Source: Nordella sp. HKS 07
Lineage (GTDB): Bacteria; Pseudomonadota; Alphaproteobacteria; Rhizobiales; Aestuariivirgaceae
NCBI RefSeq assembly: GCF_011046735.1
Contig: NZ_CP049258.1
Span: 1,218,001-1,282,000 of the forward strand
Length of the DNA stretch: 64,000 bases
Direction of reading: 5' to 3'
Positions 54,246-61,974 of the stretch are shown here, piece by piece (the stretch's first letter is position 1; each line of letters opens with the position of its first letter). The notes under the pieces are model-generated. The model was given only the letters and a program-made list of their open reading frames with translations. It did no database searches and was not told the DNA's origin. The translations under genes and the position numbers were made by a program.

Positions 54246-54980
54246 GTGACAGCTATCAACTGTGACATGGGCGAGGCATTCGGCCTCTATAGAATGGGCG
54301 ACGATGCCGGCCTGATGCCGCTGATCGATGTCGCCAATGTCGCCTGCGGCTTCCACGGCTCGGACTTCAACCATATGCGCATCACCGTCGAGCTCGCGAA
54401 GAAACACGGCGTCAAGGTCGGCGCCCATCCCTCGCTGCCCGACCTCCAGGGTTTCGGCCGGCGCGAGATGAAGATGCCGCGCGAGGAGCTCACCAACTGC
54501 CTCATCTATCAGATCGGCGCGTTGAAGGGCTTTCTCGATGCCGCCGGCATGAAACTCAACCACATCAAGCCGCATGGCGCGCTTTATGGCATGGCGGCCC
54601 GCCAGGAGGATATGGCGCATGCGGTCTGCGACGCCGCCGATATCTTCAAGGTGCCGCTCTTCGGCATGGTCAACACGCTGCATGAGACGGTCTACAAAGC
54701 GCGCGGCCACACCTTCGTCCCGGAATTTTACGCGGATCTCGACTATCGCGACGACGGCAGCCTGATCATCACCCGCGAGCACGAGGCCAAGGACCCCGAC
54801 GAGGCGGCAGCCAAATGTGTGCGGGCCATCAAGGAGAGCAAGGTCAGAAGCGTCGGCGGCAAGGACGTCACCGTCGGCTCGGCGACCATCTGCATCCATT
54901 CCGACACGCCCAACGCCGTCGCCATCGCGGCCGCCGTGCGCAAAGCCGTCGCCCCCTATCTCGATGCCGCCAGACACTGA
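54246..54980 (+). CDS. pxpA: 5-oxoprolinase subunit A (LamB/YcsF family)
   Basis: 244 residues from the GTG at 54246, five bases after GGAGGAG. Motifs of the family are intact: TAINCDMGEAFG, VACGFHGSD, GAHPSLPDLQGFGRREMKMP, NHIKPHGALYGM, EFYADLDYRDDGSLIITREH, SATICIHSDTPNA. PxpA with PxpB and PxpC forms the ATP-dependent bacterial 5-oxoprolinase, opening 5-oxo-L-proline to glutamate. First gene of an operon, 11 bp before the biotin-carrier gene. Cytoplasmic. LysR-controlled in all likelihood. Confidence 0.93.
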   Translation: MTAINCDMGEAFGLYRMGDDAGLMPLIDVANVACGFHGSDFNHMRITVELAKKHGVKVGAHPSLPDLQGFGRREMKMPREELTNCLIYQIGALKGFLDAAGMKLNHIKPHGALYGMAARQEDMAHAVCDAADIFKVPLFGMVNTLHETVYKARGHTFVPEFYADLDYRDDGSLIITREHEAKDPDEAAAKCVRAIKESKVRSVGGKDVTVGSATICIHSDTPNAVAIAAAVRKAVAPYLDAARH

Positions 54981-54991
54981 AGAGAGCGCCC

Positions 54992-55228
54992 ATGTCCAAC
55001 CAGCTTCTTTCGCCGCTTCCCGGAACCTTCTATCGCCGTCCTTCCCCCGACAAGCCGATGTACAAGAATGAGGGCGACGAGGTCGCGGTCGGCGACGTCA
55101 TCGGCCTGATCGAGGTGATGAAGTCCTTCAACGAGGTGAAGGCGGAGGTCGCCGGCAAAATCGTGAAGTTCCTCGCCGACAATGAGGAGCCGGTAATGGC
55201 CGGCCAGCCCCTGGCGGAAATCGCGTGA
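54992..55228 (+). CDS. accB: Biotin carboxyl carrier protein, single-domain
   Basis: 78 residues, only a biotinyl domain: LSPLPGTFYRRPSPDKPMYKNEGDEVAVGDVIGLIEVMKSFNEVKAEVAGKIVKFLADNEEPVMAGQPL, with the biotinylated Lys about residue 44 (VMK, not the usual AMK). Standard AccB proteins have a further N-terminal half; this is a compact carrier as found in biotin-dependent urea- and amide-type carboxylases. It lies between pxpA and accC, so it probably serves the pxp system rather than fatty-acid synthesis. Repeat copy 5 separates it from accC. Confidence 0.9.
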   Translation: MSNQLLSPLPGTFYRRPSPDKPMYKNEGDEVAVGDVIGLIEVMKSFNEVKAEVAGKIVKFLADNEEPVMAGQPLAEIA

Positions 55229-55260
55229 CGATGAAGTTCGACGTGCTCCTCGCCGATGAG

Positions 55261-55424
55261 CCCTCGCCCCGCGTCAGCGGGGAGAGGGAGGGGACCCATT
55301 GCGCAGCAATGGGGAGGGTGAGGGGCCCGCATCAAGATCACACCTTCTCGTTCAACAGGCCCCTCACCCCTCCCGCCGCTTTGCGGCGGGTCCCTCCCCT
55401 CTCCCCGCTGAAGCGGGGCGAGGG
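55261..55424. repeat. GC-rich palindromic intergenic element, family 1 (copy 5)
   Basis: About 165 bp in the 211-bp gap between accB and accC. Same layout as copies 1 and 2: CCGCGTCAGCGG-type and CCCCGCTGAAGCGGGG hairpins at the ends, CCATTGCGCAGCAATGG and CCGCCGCTTTGCGGCGG between. Confidence 0.8.
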
Positions 55425-55439
55425 TTTCACGGCCTCCCC

Positions 55440-56804
55440 ATGCTGAAATCCCTGTTCATCGCCAATCGCGGCGAGATCGCGGTGCGCATCATCCGCGCGG
55501 CGCGCGAATTGGGAATCCGCACCATCCAGGCACACAGCGCCGCCGATGCCGACTCGCTCGCCGTCAAGATGGCGGACGAGGCCGTCAATATCGGCCCGCC
55601 GCATGCGGCGAAGTCCTATCTCAATATTCCGGTCATCATCGAGGCTGCGAAGAAGGCCGGCGCCGACGCCATCCATCCGGGCTATGGTTTCCTCGCCGAG
55701 AATGCCGGCTTTGCCGACGCGGTCACATCCGCCGGTTTGATCTTCGTCGGCCCGAGTGGCGATGCCATCCGCACCATGGGCGACAAGGTTTCCGCCCGCA
55801 TCGCCGCCGAGAAAGCGGGCGTGCCCGTCGTGCCGGGCAGCGGCGGCCGGATTGACGATCTCGATGAGGCCGCGAGGGTCGCCCACCGCATCGGTTATCC
55901 CATCATGATCAAGGCCGCGGCCGGGGGCGGCGGACGAGGCATCCGCATCGCGCAAACGGCCGGGGAGTTCACGCAACTTCTGCCGCAGGCGCAGGCGGAG
56001 GCCCAGGCGGCCTTTGGCGATGGCGGCCTTTATATAGAGAGGCTCATCCCCGCCGCCCGTCACATCGAAGTGCAGGTGCTGGGCGACGGCGAGCGCGCTA
56101 TCCATTGCTTCGAGCGCGAATGCTCGCTGCAGCGCCGCCGCCAGAAGCTCTGGGAAGAAGCCCCCTCGCCCGTTTTACCCGAGGAGGTGCGCGAGGCGCT
56201 CTGCGCCTCGGCCGTGGCGCTGGCCGAAGCCGTCCACTACAAGGGCGCCGGCACGATCGAATATCTCTATGACGACGAGACGCGGCACTTCTATTTCATC
56301 GAGATGAACACCCGCATACAGGTCGAGCATCCGGTGACCGAATTCGTCACCGGCCTCGATCTCGTCCGCGAGATGATCCTCATCGCCGGCGGCGAGCGCC
56401 TGCGGCATCAGCAGAAGGACATCAAACGCGCCGGCCATGCGATCGAGGTGCGCATCAATGCCGAGGACCCGGCCAAAAACTTCATGCCCTTCCCCGGCAC
56501 CGTCAAGGGATTGCACGTTCCGGGCGGTCCGGGCACGCGCTTCGACACCATGCTTTATGACGGCTATCAGGTGCCGCCCTTCTATGATTCCCTGCTCGGC
56601 AAGCTTATCGTCTGGGACGAGACACGCGGACAGGCGATCGACCGCCTGACGCGGGCGCTTGGCGAACTCGAGATCGGTGGCCTCAAGACGACGAAGCCGC
56701 TGCATCTCCTCCTCGCCGCCGATCCGCAAGTGCGCGAAGGAAAATTCCATACGCGCTGGCTCGAGCCCTGGCTTGAAGCCAACGCATCGAGATTGGCGGA
56801 GTAA
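55440..56804 (+). CDS. accC: Biotin carboxylase
   Basis: 454 residues from the ATG at 55440 (MLKSLFIANRGEIAVRIIRAARELGIRTI). ATP-grasp fold: HPGYGFLAENAGFADAV, MIKAAAGGGGRGIRIAQ, ECSLQRRRQKLWEEAPSPVL, EMNTRIQVEHPVTEFVTGLDLV. It carboxylates biotin on a carrier (here the 78-residue AccB). No carrier domain of its own, and the usual start MFKKILIANRG is replaced by MLKSLFIANRG. Located in the pxp operon, where the carboxyl acceptor would be provided by PxpB/PxpC. It is distinct from the mccA biotin carboxylase domain in the same window. No clear ribosome-binding site precedes it. Confidence 0.92.
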   Translation: MLKSLFIANRGEIAVRIIRAARELGIRTIQAHSAADADSLAVKMADEAVNIGPPHAAKSYLNIPVIIEAAKKAGADAIHPGYGFLAENAGFADAVTSAGLIFVGPSGDAIRTMGDKVSARIAAEKAGVPVVPGSGGRIDDLDEAARVAHRIGYPIMIKAAAGGGGRGIRIAQTAGEFTQLLPQAQAEAQAAFGDGGLYIERLIPAARHIEVQVLGDGERAIHCFERECSLQRRRQKLWEEAPSPVLPEEVREALCASAVALAEAVHYKGAGTIEYLYDDETRHFYFIEMNTRIQVEHPVTEFVTGLDLVREMILIAGGERLRHQQKDIKRAGHAIEVRINAEDPAKNFMPFPGTVKGLHVPGGPGTRFDTMLYDGYQVPPFYDSLLGKLIVWDETRGQAIDRLTRALGELEIGGLKTTKPLHLLLAADPQVREGKFHTRWLEPWLEANASRLAE

Positions 56805-56828
56805 GAGGATGTACTCATCCTCTCCTCC

Positions 56829-56929
56829 GTCATCCCGGCGAAAGCCGGGATCCTTTCAATAGGAGCGATTGCGGCAGCGCCGCTCGTTCTGAACGAATTT
56901 AGTGGATCCCGGCTTTCGCCGGGATGACG
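56829..56929. repeat. Family-2 palindromic element (25-bp inverted repeat)
   Basis: An inverted repeat of about 25 bp, each arm itself folding as a hairpin (CCCGGCGAAAGCCGGG), separated by about 50 bp, in the gap between accC and pxpB. It does not resemble families 1 and 3. Confidence 0.75.
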
Positions 56930-56954
56930 ATAAGACTTGGGAGGTGGCGCTTCG

Positions 56955-57830
56955 ATGAAGACCCGATATTCCTATGGCGGTGACGAGCACATCTTCGCCG
57001 AGATGGACGAGGAGATGTCGCTCGACGCTTTCTTCAAGGCCCTGTTCATCACCAATGCGGTGAGGGACGCGAAGATCAAGGGCGTCGCTGAGATCTGCCC
57101 GGCCAATGCCTCGATGCAGATCAAGTTCGATCCCGATGTGATCAAGCCCGCCGACATGCTCAGCGAACTCAAGAAGTTCGAATCCGTCGCCGAGAAGGCG
57201 GAGCCCGTCATCAAGACGCGCATCATCGAGATCCCGGTCTATTACAACGATCCGTGGACGCATGAGACGCTGATGCGCTTCCGCGAGCGCCACCAGGATC
57301 CGAAATCGACCGACATCGAATATGCCGCGCGCATCAACAATCTCGGCGGGCCGGAGGGTTTCATCAAGGCGCATTCGGGCTCACCCTGGTTCGTGTCGAT
57401 GGTGGGCTTCGTCGCCGGCCTGCCCTTCCTCTATCAGATGGTCGAGCGGCAGCGGCAGATCGAGGCGCCGAAATATCTGCGCCCGCGCACCGACACGCCG
57501 AAGCTCACCGTCGGCCATGGCGGCTGCTTCGGCTGCATCTATTCGGTGAGAGGTGCCGGCGGCTATCAGATGTTCGGCATCACGCCCATGCCGATCTACG
57601 ATCCCAACCAAAAGATCAGCTACCTGCGCGATTTCATGTGCCTGTTCAAACCGGGCGACATCGTGAAATGGAAGCCGATCGACCGCACCCAGTATGATGC
57701 GACGGTGGCCGATGTCGATGCCGGGAAATTCGCGCCGCTGATGCGCGATGTCACCTTCTCGCTGGCCGACTTCCACAAGGACATCGACGCCACGAACCGC
57801 AAGCTCAACGAGGTGCTCCATGGCCATTAA
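56955..57830 (+). CDS. pxpB: 5-oxoprolinase subunit B (KipI/AHS1-like carboxyltransferase part)
   Basis: 291 residues from the ATG at 56955 (GGGAGGTGG upstream). The AHS1/KipI domain is recognisable: SGSPWFVSMVGFVAGLPFLYQMVE and DTPKLTVGHGGCFGCIYSVRGAGGYQMFGITPMPIYDP. It is about 70 residues longer than typical PxpB, with extra sequence at the N-terminus (MDEEMSLDAFFKALFITNAVRDAKIKGVAE...) and in the middle, so the pairing may differ in detail. Overlaps pxpC by 11 bp. Works with PxpC as a heteromeric carboxyltransferase-like unit. Confidence 0.85.
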   Translation: MKTRYSYGGDEHIFAEMDEEMSLDAFFKALFITNAVRDAKIKGVAEICPANASMQIKFDPDVIKPADMLSELKKFESVAEKAEPVIKTRIIEIPVYYNDPWTHETLMRFRERHQDPKSTDIEYAARINNLGGPEGFIKAHSGSPWFVSMVGFVAGLPFLYQMVERQRQIEAPKYLRPRTDTPKLTVGHGGCFGCIYSVRGAGGYQMFGITPMPIYDPNQKISYLRDFMCLFKPGDIVKWKPIDRTQYDATVADVDAGKFAPLMRDVTFSLADFHKDIDATNRKLNEVLHGH

Positions 57831-58791
57831 GGTGATCAAGCCGGGGCTTGCCACGACCGTCCAGGACCTGGGACGGCCCGGCTATTACAATATCGGCATC
57901 CCGCTGTCGGGCGGCATGGACCGCCTCGCGACCCGCGCCGCCAATATGCTAGTCGGCAATGATGAAGGCGCCGCCGTCCTCGAAGCCGTCTTCATGGGCC
58001 CCGAGCTCGAATTCACCGCCGATGCGACGGTCGCCGTCACCGGCGCCGAATTGCCGCCGAAGGTGAATGGCGCCGCCCGCGACACATGGACGACCTTTGC
58101 GGTGAAGAAGGGCCAGGTGCTCTCCTTCGATTACCTGAAGAAGGGGGCGCGCGCCTATATCGCCGTGTCCGGCGGCATCGATGTTCCGGTGGTGCTGGGC
58201 TCGCGCTCGACCTACGCGCTGGGGGCGTTGGGCGGCTTCAAGGGCCGCAAGCTCGAGGCCGGCGATGAGTTACCTGTAGGCGACGGCAAGGGCGCCAAGG
58301 ACGGCCGCGTGCTGCCGGTGAGCTTGCGCCGTGTGCCCGGCAATCCGGCCGAACTGCGCATGGTGCCGGGACTTTATTGGCACCGCATCACCGAAGCCGC
58401 CGGCCAGCATTTCTTCGAGGATACATGGAAGGTGGCACCCGAGGCCGACCGCATCGGCTATCGCTTCAAGGGTGGACGGCCGCTCGATTTCGTGCCGCGC
58501 ACGCCACCCTTCGGCGCCGGTTCAGATCCCTCCAATATCGTCGATGCCTGCTATCCTTACGGCTCGATCCAGGTGCCGGGCGGCACCGAGCCCATCGTGC
58601 TGCATCGCGACGCTGTGTCGGGCGGCGGTTATTTCATGCTCGGCACCGTGATATCGGCCGACATGGATATCATCGGGCAATTGCAGCCGCATACGCCGAC
58701 GAAGTTCGTGGCCGTCGATCTCGAGGCTGCGCTGCAAGCGCGCCATGAGCGCGAAGGCGTGCTCAATAAGGTCAGAGCGACACTCTCATGA
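57820..58791 (+). CDS. pxpC: 5-oxoprolinase subunit C (KipA/AHS2 carboxyltransferase)
   Basis: 323 residues from the ATG at 57820 inside the end of pxpB. AHS2/KipA family: KVIKPGLATTVQDLGRPGYYNIGIPLSGGMDRLATRAANMLVGNDEGAAVLEAVFMGPELEF, KGARAYIAVSGGIDVPVVLGSRSTYALGALGGFKGR, GGRPLDFVPRTPPFGAGSDPSNIVDACYPYGSIQVPGGTEPIVLHRDAVSGGGYFMLGTV. With PxpB it makes the acyl/carboxyl transfer site of the family. The following gap (58792-58999) is filled by repeat copy 6. Confidence 0.92.
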   Translation: MAIKVIKPGLATTVQDLGRPGYYNIGIPLSGGMDRLATRAANMLVGNDEGAAVLEAVFMGPELEFTADATVAVTGAELPPKVNGAARDTWTTFAVKKGQVLSFDYLKKGARAYIAVSGGIDVPVVLGSRSTYALGALGGFKGRKLEAGDELPVGDGKGAKDGRVLPVSLRRVPGNPAELRMVPGLYWHRITEAAGQHFFEDTWKVAPEADRIGYRFKGGRPLDFVPRTPPFGAGSDPSNIVDACYPYGSIQVPGGTEPIVLHRDAVSGGGYFMLGTVISADMDIIGQLQPHTPTKFVAVDLEAALQARHEREGVLNKVRATLS

Positions 58792-58795
58792 TCTT

Positions 58796-58978
58796 TCCCT
58801 TCTCCCGCTTGCGGGAGAAGGTGCCCGACAGGGCGGATGAGGGTGTCGGTCAGACTTGCGGGGGCCTGAAGAAGCTTGCTCGTATGTTACGAATGCGATG
58901 ATGCACACACATATCACATTCAAAGAACACCCTCATCCGGCCTTCGGCCACCTTCTCCCGCAAGCGGGAGAAGGGGAA
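58796..58978. repeat. GC-rich palindromic intergenic element, family 1b (copy 6)
   Basis: TTCTCCCGCTTGCGGGAGAA and TTCTCCCGCAAGCGGGAGAA hairpins about 130 bp apart, CACCCTCATCCGGCCTTCGG between; shares over 50 bases with copy 3. Lies after pxpC and the convergent AraC gene. Confidence 0.8.
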
Positions 58979-58999
58979 GGTTCGGAGAGCGTTCTCGCC

Positions 59000-59968
59000 T
59001 CATGCATCGAGGCGCGCGCGGGCACGCGCCTCGTCGCGATATTCCTTAGGCGACATACCGAAATGAGCCTTGAACGTCCGCGAGAACTGAGCCTGATCGC
59101 CGAAGCCCCAGTGATAGGCGATCTCGCCCACGCTCTGCGTGGCGTTGCGGTCACAGAGCGCCATGCGGCAGGCATCAAGCCGCTGGTCGCGGATCCAGGC
59201 GCTGAGCGTCTGGTTGGTGTCGCGGAAGAGCTCATGCAGATAGCGCAGCGAGATGCCGCAATTGCGCGCGATCATCTCAGGGTCGAGCGCCGGATTGCGC
59301 AGGTTCTTGCGCACGAAGGCCTCGATGCGCATCAGATGCGCCGCCCGCATGGTCGAGCCGCCGGAGGTGAGCGTCCGGTCGTCCGCTTTCAGCGCCAGGA
59401 CGAGAAGATCGATGAGCTGCTGGCCGATCGTGGCGCGCGTCTCGTCGTTCATTTCGTCGAAGCGGTCCGGGATCAGATGCAGCATGTCGGCGAAGAAGCC
59501 GCCGGCGCCATTGGCGGCGTCGAATTGCAGCGAGCAGAAACGGTCAGGCCCGCGCAGGCGTCCGCCGAGCGCTTTCGCCTCGACCTTCATGACCCAGAGA
59601 TCGGACGCTTCGCTGTGGCTGAACTCGTAAGGCTCATGGCTGCGCTCGAGGATGAAGGAGCCTGGCGCGCAATAGACGTCCTTGCCGCACTGCGAGAAGA
59701 ACACCTCGCTGAGCGCCGGCACGGTGATGAGGAAATGCTCGTCGCGCTCGGCGCGGAAATGATGCGGCAATCGGCGATAGCACAGGCCATCGGATGTGAG
59801 CCTGGAGAGCGACACGCCGCCGAGGCTCCAGTCGGTGATTTCGCCCGAAAAGCGCGCCGGATCGCGGAAGCTGAGATCGAGCGGAAAATAGGCTTTGGCG
59901 ATCGTCTCGTGCCAATGCCGGCTGCGCTCGCTGAGCGCGACGCTGTTGGTGGAAATACGCCGTTTCAT
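59000..59968 (-). CDS. AraC-family transcriptional regulator
   Basis: 322 residues. N-terminal sensor of the AraC-binding-like type (SLGGVSLSRLTSDGLCYRRLPHHFRAERDEHFLITVPALSEVFFSQCGKDVYCAPGSFILERSHEPYEFSHSEASDLWVMKVEAKAL) and a C-terminal double HTH (MRIEAFVRKNLRNPALDPEMIARNCGISLRYLHELFRDTNQTLSAWIRDQRLDACRMALCDRNATQSVGEIAYHWGFGDQAQFSRTFKAHFGMSPKEYRDEARAR). It lies divergent from hyuB, so it probably controls hyuBA. The 242-bp gap 59969-60210 has no gene. Confidence 0.92.
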   Translation of the reverse strand: MKRRISTNSVALSERSRHWHETIAKAYFPLDLSFRDPARFSGEITDWSLGGVSLSRLTSDGLCYRRLPHHFRAERDEHFLITVPALSEVFFSQCGKDVYCAPGSFILERSHEPYEFSHSEASDLWVMKVEAKALGGRLRGPDRFCSLQFDAANGAGGFFADMLHLIPDRFDEMNDETRATIGQQLIDLLVLALKADDRTLTSGGSTMRAAHLMRIEAFVRKNLRNPALDPEMIARNCGISLRYLHELFRDTNQTLSAWIRDQRLDACRMALCDRNATQSVGEIAYHWGFGDQAQFSRTFKAHFGMSPKEYRDEARARARLDA

Positions 59969-60210
59969 GCCGCACTCCGCATGCGGAAAATGTTACGGCG
60001 GCAAACGCGCCGGCGCAATGGAAACCGTGCCGACTGCACGGGAAATCAAATCCGCGTTCACCCGCAGCAAAGACCTGAGGCCCAGACGAGGCTTAGGCTC
60101 CCGCTCCGCAATGGTGCGATAGACGCCATGCCGAAGGTGAGGAAAATGAGGCCGGACCGGGATCCGGCCATTTCGGCTTTCGGCGTGGTTCAGCGAGCCG
60201 CGAGGTCCCG

Positions 60211-61974
60211 ATGAAGCCGAAACGCAAATCCAAAGTCGACCCGATCACCCTTTCCGTCGTGCGCGGCGTCCTCGAGACGACCCAGCGCGAAATGACGCTC
60301 ACCCTCGAAAAAACCGCGCGCTCCTCGGTGTTCAACCTGGCGCATGACTATTCGACCGCCCTTTTCAACGCCAAGCCGGAGATGATCCTGCAGGGCCAGG
60401 ACATCCCGATCCATCTGGGCTCGCTCATCCCGGCGATGAAGGCGGTGGCGAAGTTCTTCGGCGACGACATCCATGAAGGCGATCTCATCCTGCACAACGA
60501 CCCGGCCTTCGGCGGCAGCCATGCCATCGACACCTGCATGTACAAGCCGGTCTTCTACAAGGGCAAGCTCGCCTACTGGACCGTGTGCAAGGGCCATTTG
60601 ACCGATATCGGCGGGCCGGTGCCGGCCGGCTACAACCCCAATGCCAAGGAGATCTATGCGGAATGCCTGCGCATCCCGCCGGTCAAGATCTGGGACAAGG
60701 GTAAGCCGCGTCACGACGTGATCAACATGATCCTCACCAATATGCGGGCCAGGCGCGACCAGGAAGGCGATTTCAACGCGCTGATCGGTGCCTGCCAGGT
60801 CGGCGAGCGCAACCTTCTCGCCATGGTCGACAAATATGGCGCCCAGACCGTCGACACCTGCATCAACGAGCTGCTCGACATGGCCGACCGGCATATGCGC
60901 TCGCTCATCAAGACGGTCCCGGACGGTACCTATAGCGGCACCGCTATCCTCGAGGATGCCGGTCACGGGCTCGGTGACTTCGAGATCACCGCGACGGTGA
61001 AGATCAAGGGCGACACCTGCCACATCGCCATCAAGAGTCCGCCGCAGGTGCCCTATTTCATCAATTCATACGAGGGCAACTCGCATTCGGGCGTCTATCT
61101 GGGCCTCATGATGTTCGCGGCCCTGCCGCCGCCCTACAATGAAGGCCTCTATCGCTGCGTGTCGATCGACTTCGGCCCGAAGGGCACGTTGTGCAACGCC
61201 GCCGAGCCGGCGCCGCATATGAACTGCACGACGACGCCGATGGAGACCCTGACCGATGCGGTGCGCCTTGCCTTCGAGAAGGCGATGCCCTCCAAGGTCG
61301 CCGCCTCCTGGGGCCATGCCAACGGCCTCAATATCGCCGGGCGCGATGAGCGCAGTGGCGAGGAATTCGTCACCATGGTGCTCGCCACGATCATCTCAGG
61401 CGGCGGCGCGACACCGCAGCAGGATGGCTGGCATGCCGTCGGCCCCGAATGCTGCTTCGGCGCGCTGACCTCCGGCGACGTCGAGCTTCTCGAATATTCC
61501 TATCCGATCATCATCCACCGCTATTCGCTGATGACCGATTCGGGAGGGGCCGGAAAATACCGCGGCGGCTCCGGCACCGCCTGGGAAGTCGAGCCGCTCT
61601 ACAAGGACATGCTGTGCATCGGCTTCGGCGAAGGACGCCGCATCCCCGCCATGGGGGCGGCCGGCGCCAAGTCCACGCTCATCGACACCAAGGTCGGCCG
61701 CGTCGAGCTGAAGCGCCAGGGCGGCACCGATGTCGAGCGCAAGAACATCCTTGAGACCATCCAGCCCGGCGAGACCATCACCAATATGAATCCGGGTGGC
61801 GGCGGCTATGGCAATCCGCATGAACGGCCGATCGACAAGGTCCTCTGGGACGTGAAGAACGGCCTTGTCTCGGTTCAGGGCGCGCGCCAGGATTACGGCG
61901 TCGTCATCTCCGATGCCGCGAGCCTCACCGTCGACCTTGACGCGACCCGCAGCCTTCGCGGAGGTGCCCAATGA
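60211..61974 (+). CDS. hyuB: Hydantoinase/oxoprolinase subunit B
   Basis: 587 residues, ATG preceded by GAGGT. HyuB family: DPITLSVVRGVLETTQREMTLTLEKTARSSVFNLAHDYSTALFN, LILHNDPAFGGSHAIDTCMYKPVF, KGHLTDIGGPVPAGYNPNAKEIYAECLRIPPVKIWDKG, PQVPYFINSYEGNSHSGVYLGLMMF, RYSLMTDSGGAGKYRGGSGTAWEVEPLYKDM, NMNPGGGGYGNPHERP. With HyuA it hydrolyses a lactam-like ring at the cost of ATP. N-methylhydantoin, 5-oxoproline and related substrates are all possible; the context (pxp operon next door) makes a 5-oxoproline-like compound plausible. Overlaps hyuA in ATGA. Confidence 0.93.
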   Translation: MKPKRKSKVDPITLSVVRGVLETTQREMTLTLEKTARSSVFNLAHDYSTALFNAKPEMILQGQDIPIHLGSLIPAMKAVAKFFGDDIHEGDLILHNDPAFGGSHAIDTCMYKPVFYKGKLAYWTVCKGHLTDIGGPVPAGYNPNAKEIYAECLRIPPVKIWDKGKPRHDVINMILTNMRARRDQEGDFNALIGACQVGERNLLAMVDKYGAQTVDTCINELLDMADRHMRSLIKTVPDGTYSGTAILEDAGHGLGDFEITATVKIKGDTCHIAIKSPPQVPYFINSYEGNSHSGVYLGLMMFAALPPPYNEGLYRCVSIDFGPKGTLCNAAEPAPHMNCTTTPMETLTDAVRLAFEKAMPSKVAASWGHANGLNIAGRDERSGEEFVTMVLATIISGGGATPQQDGWHAVGPECCFGALTSGDVELLEYSYPIIIHRYSLMTDSGGAGKYRGGSGTAWEVEPLYKDMLCIGFGEGRRIPAMGAAGAKSTLIDTKVGRVELKRQGGTDVERKNILETIQPGETITNMNPGGGGYGNPHERPIDKVLWDVKNGLVSVQGARQDYGVVISDAASLTVDLDATRSLRGGAQ

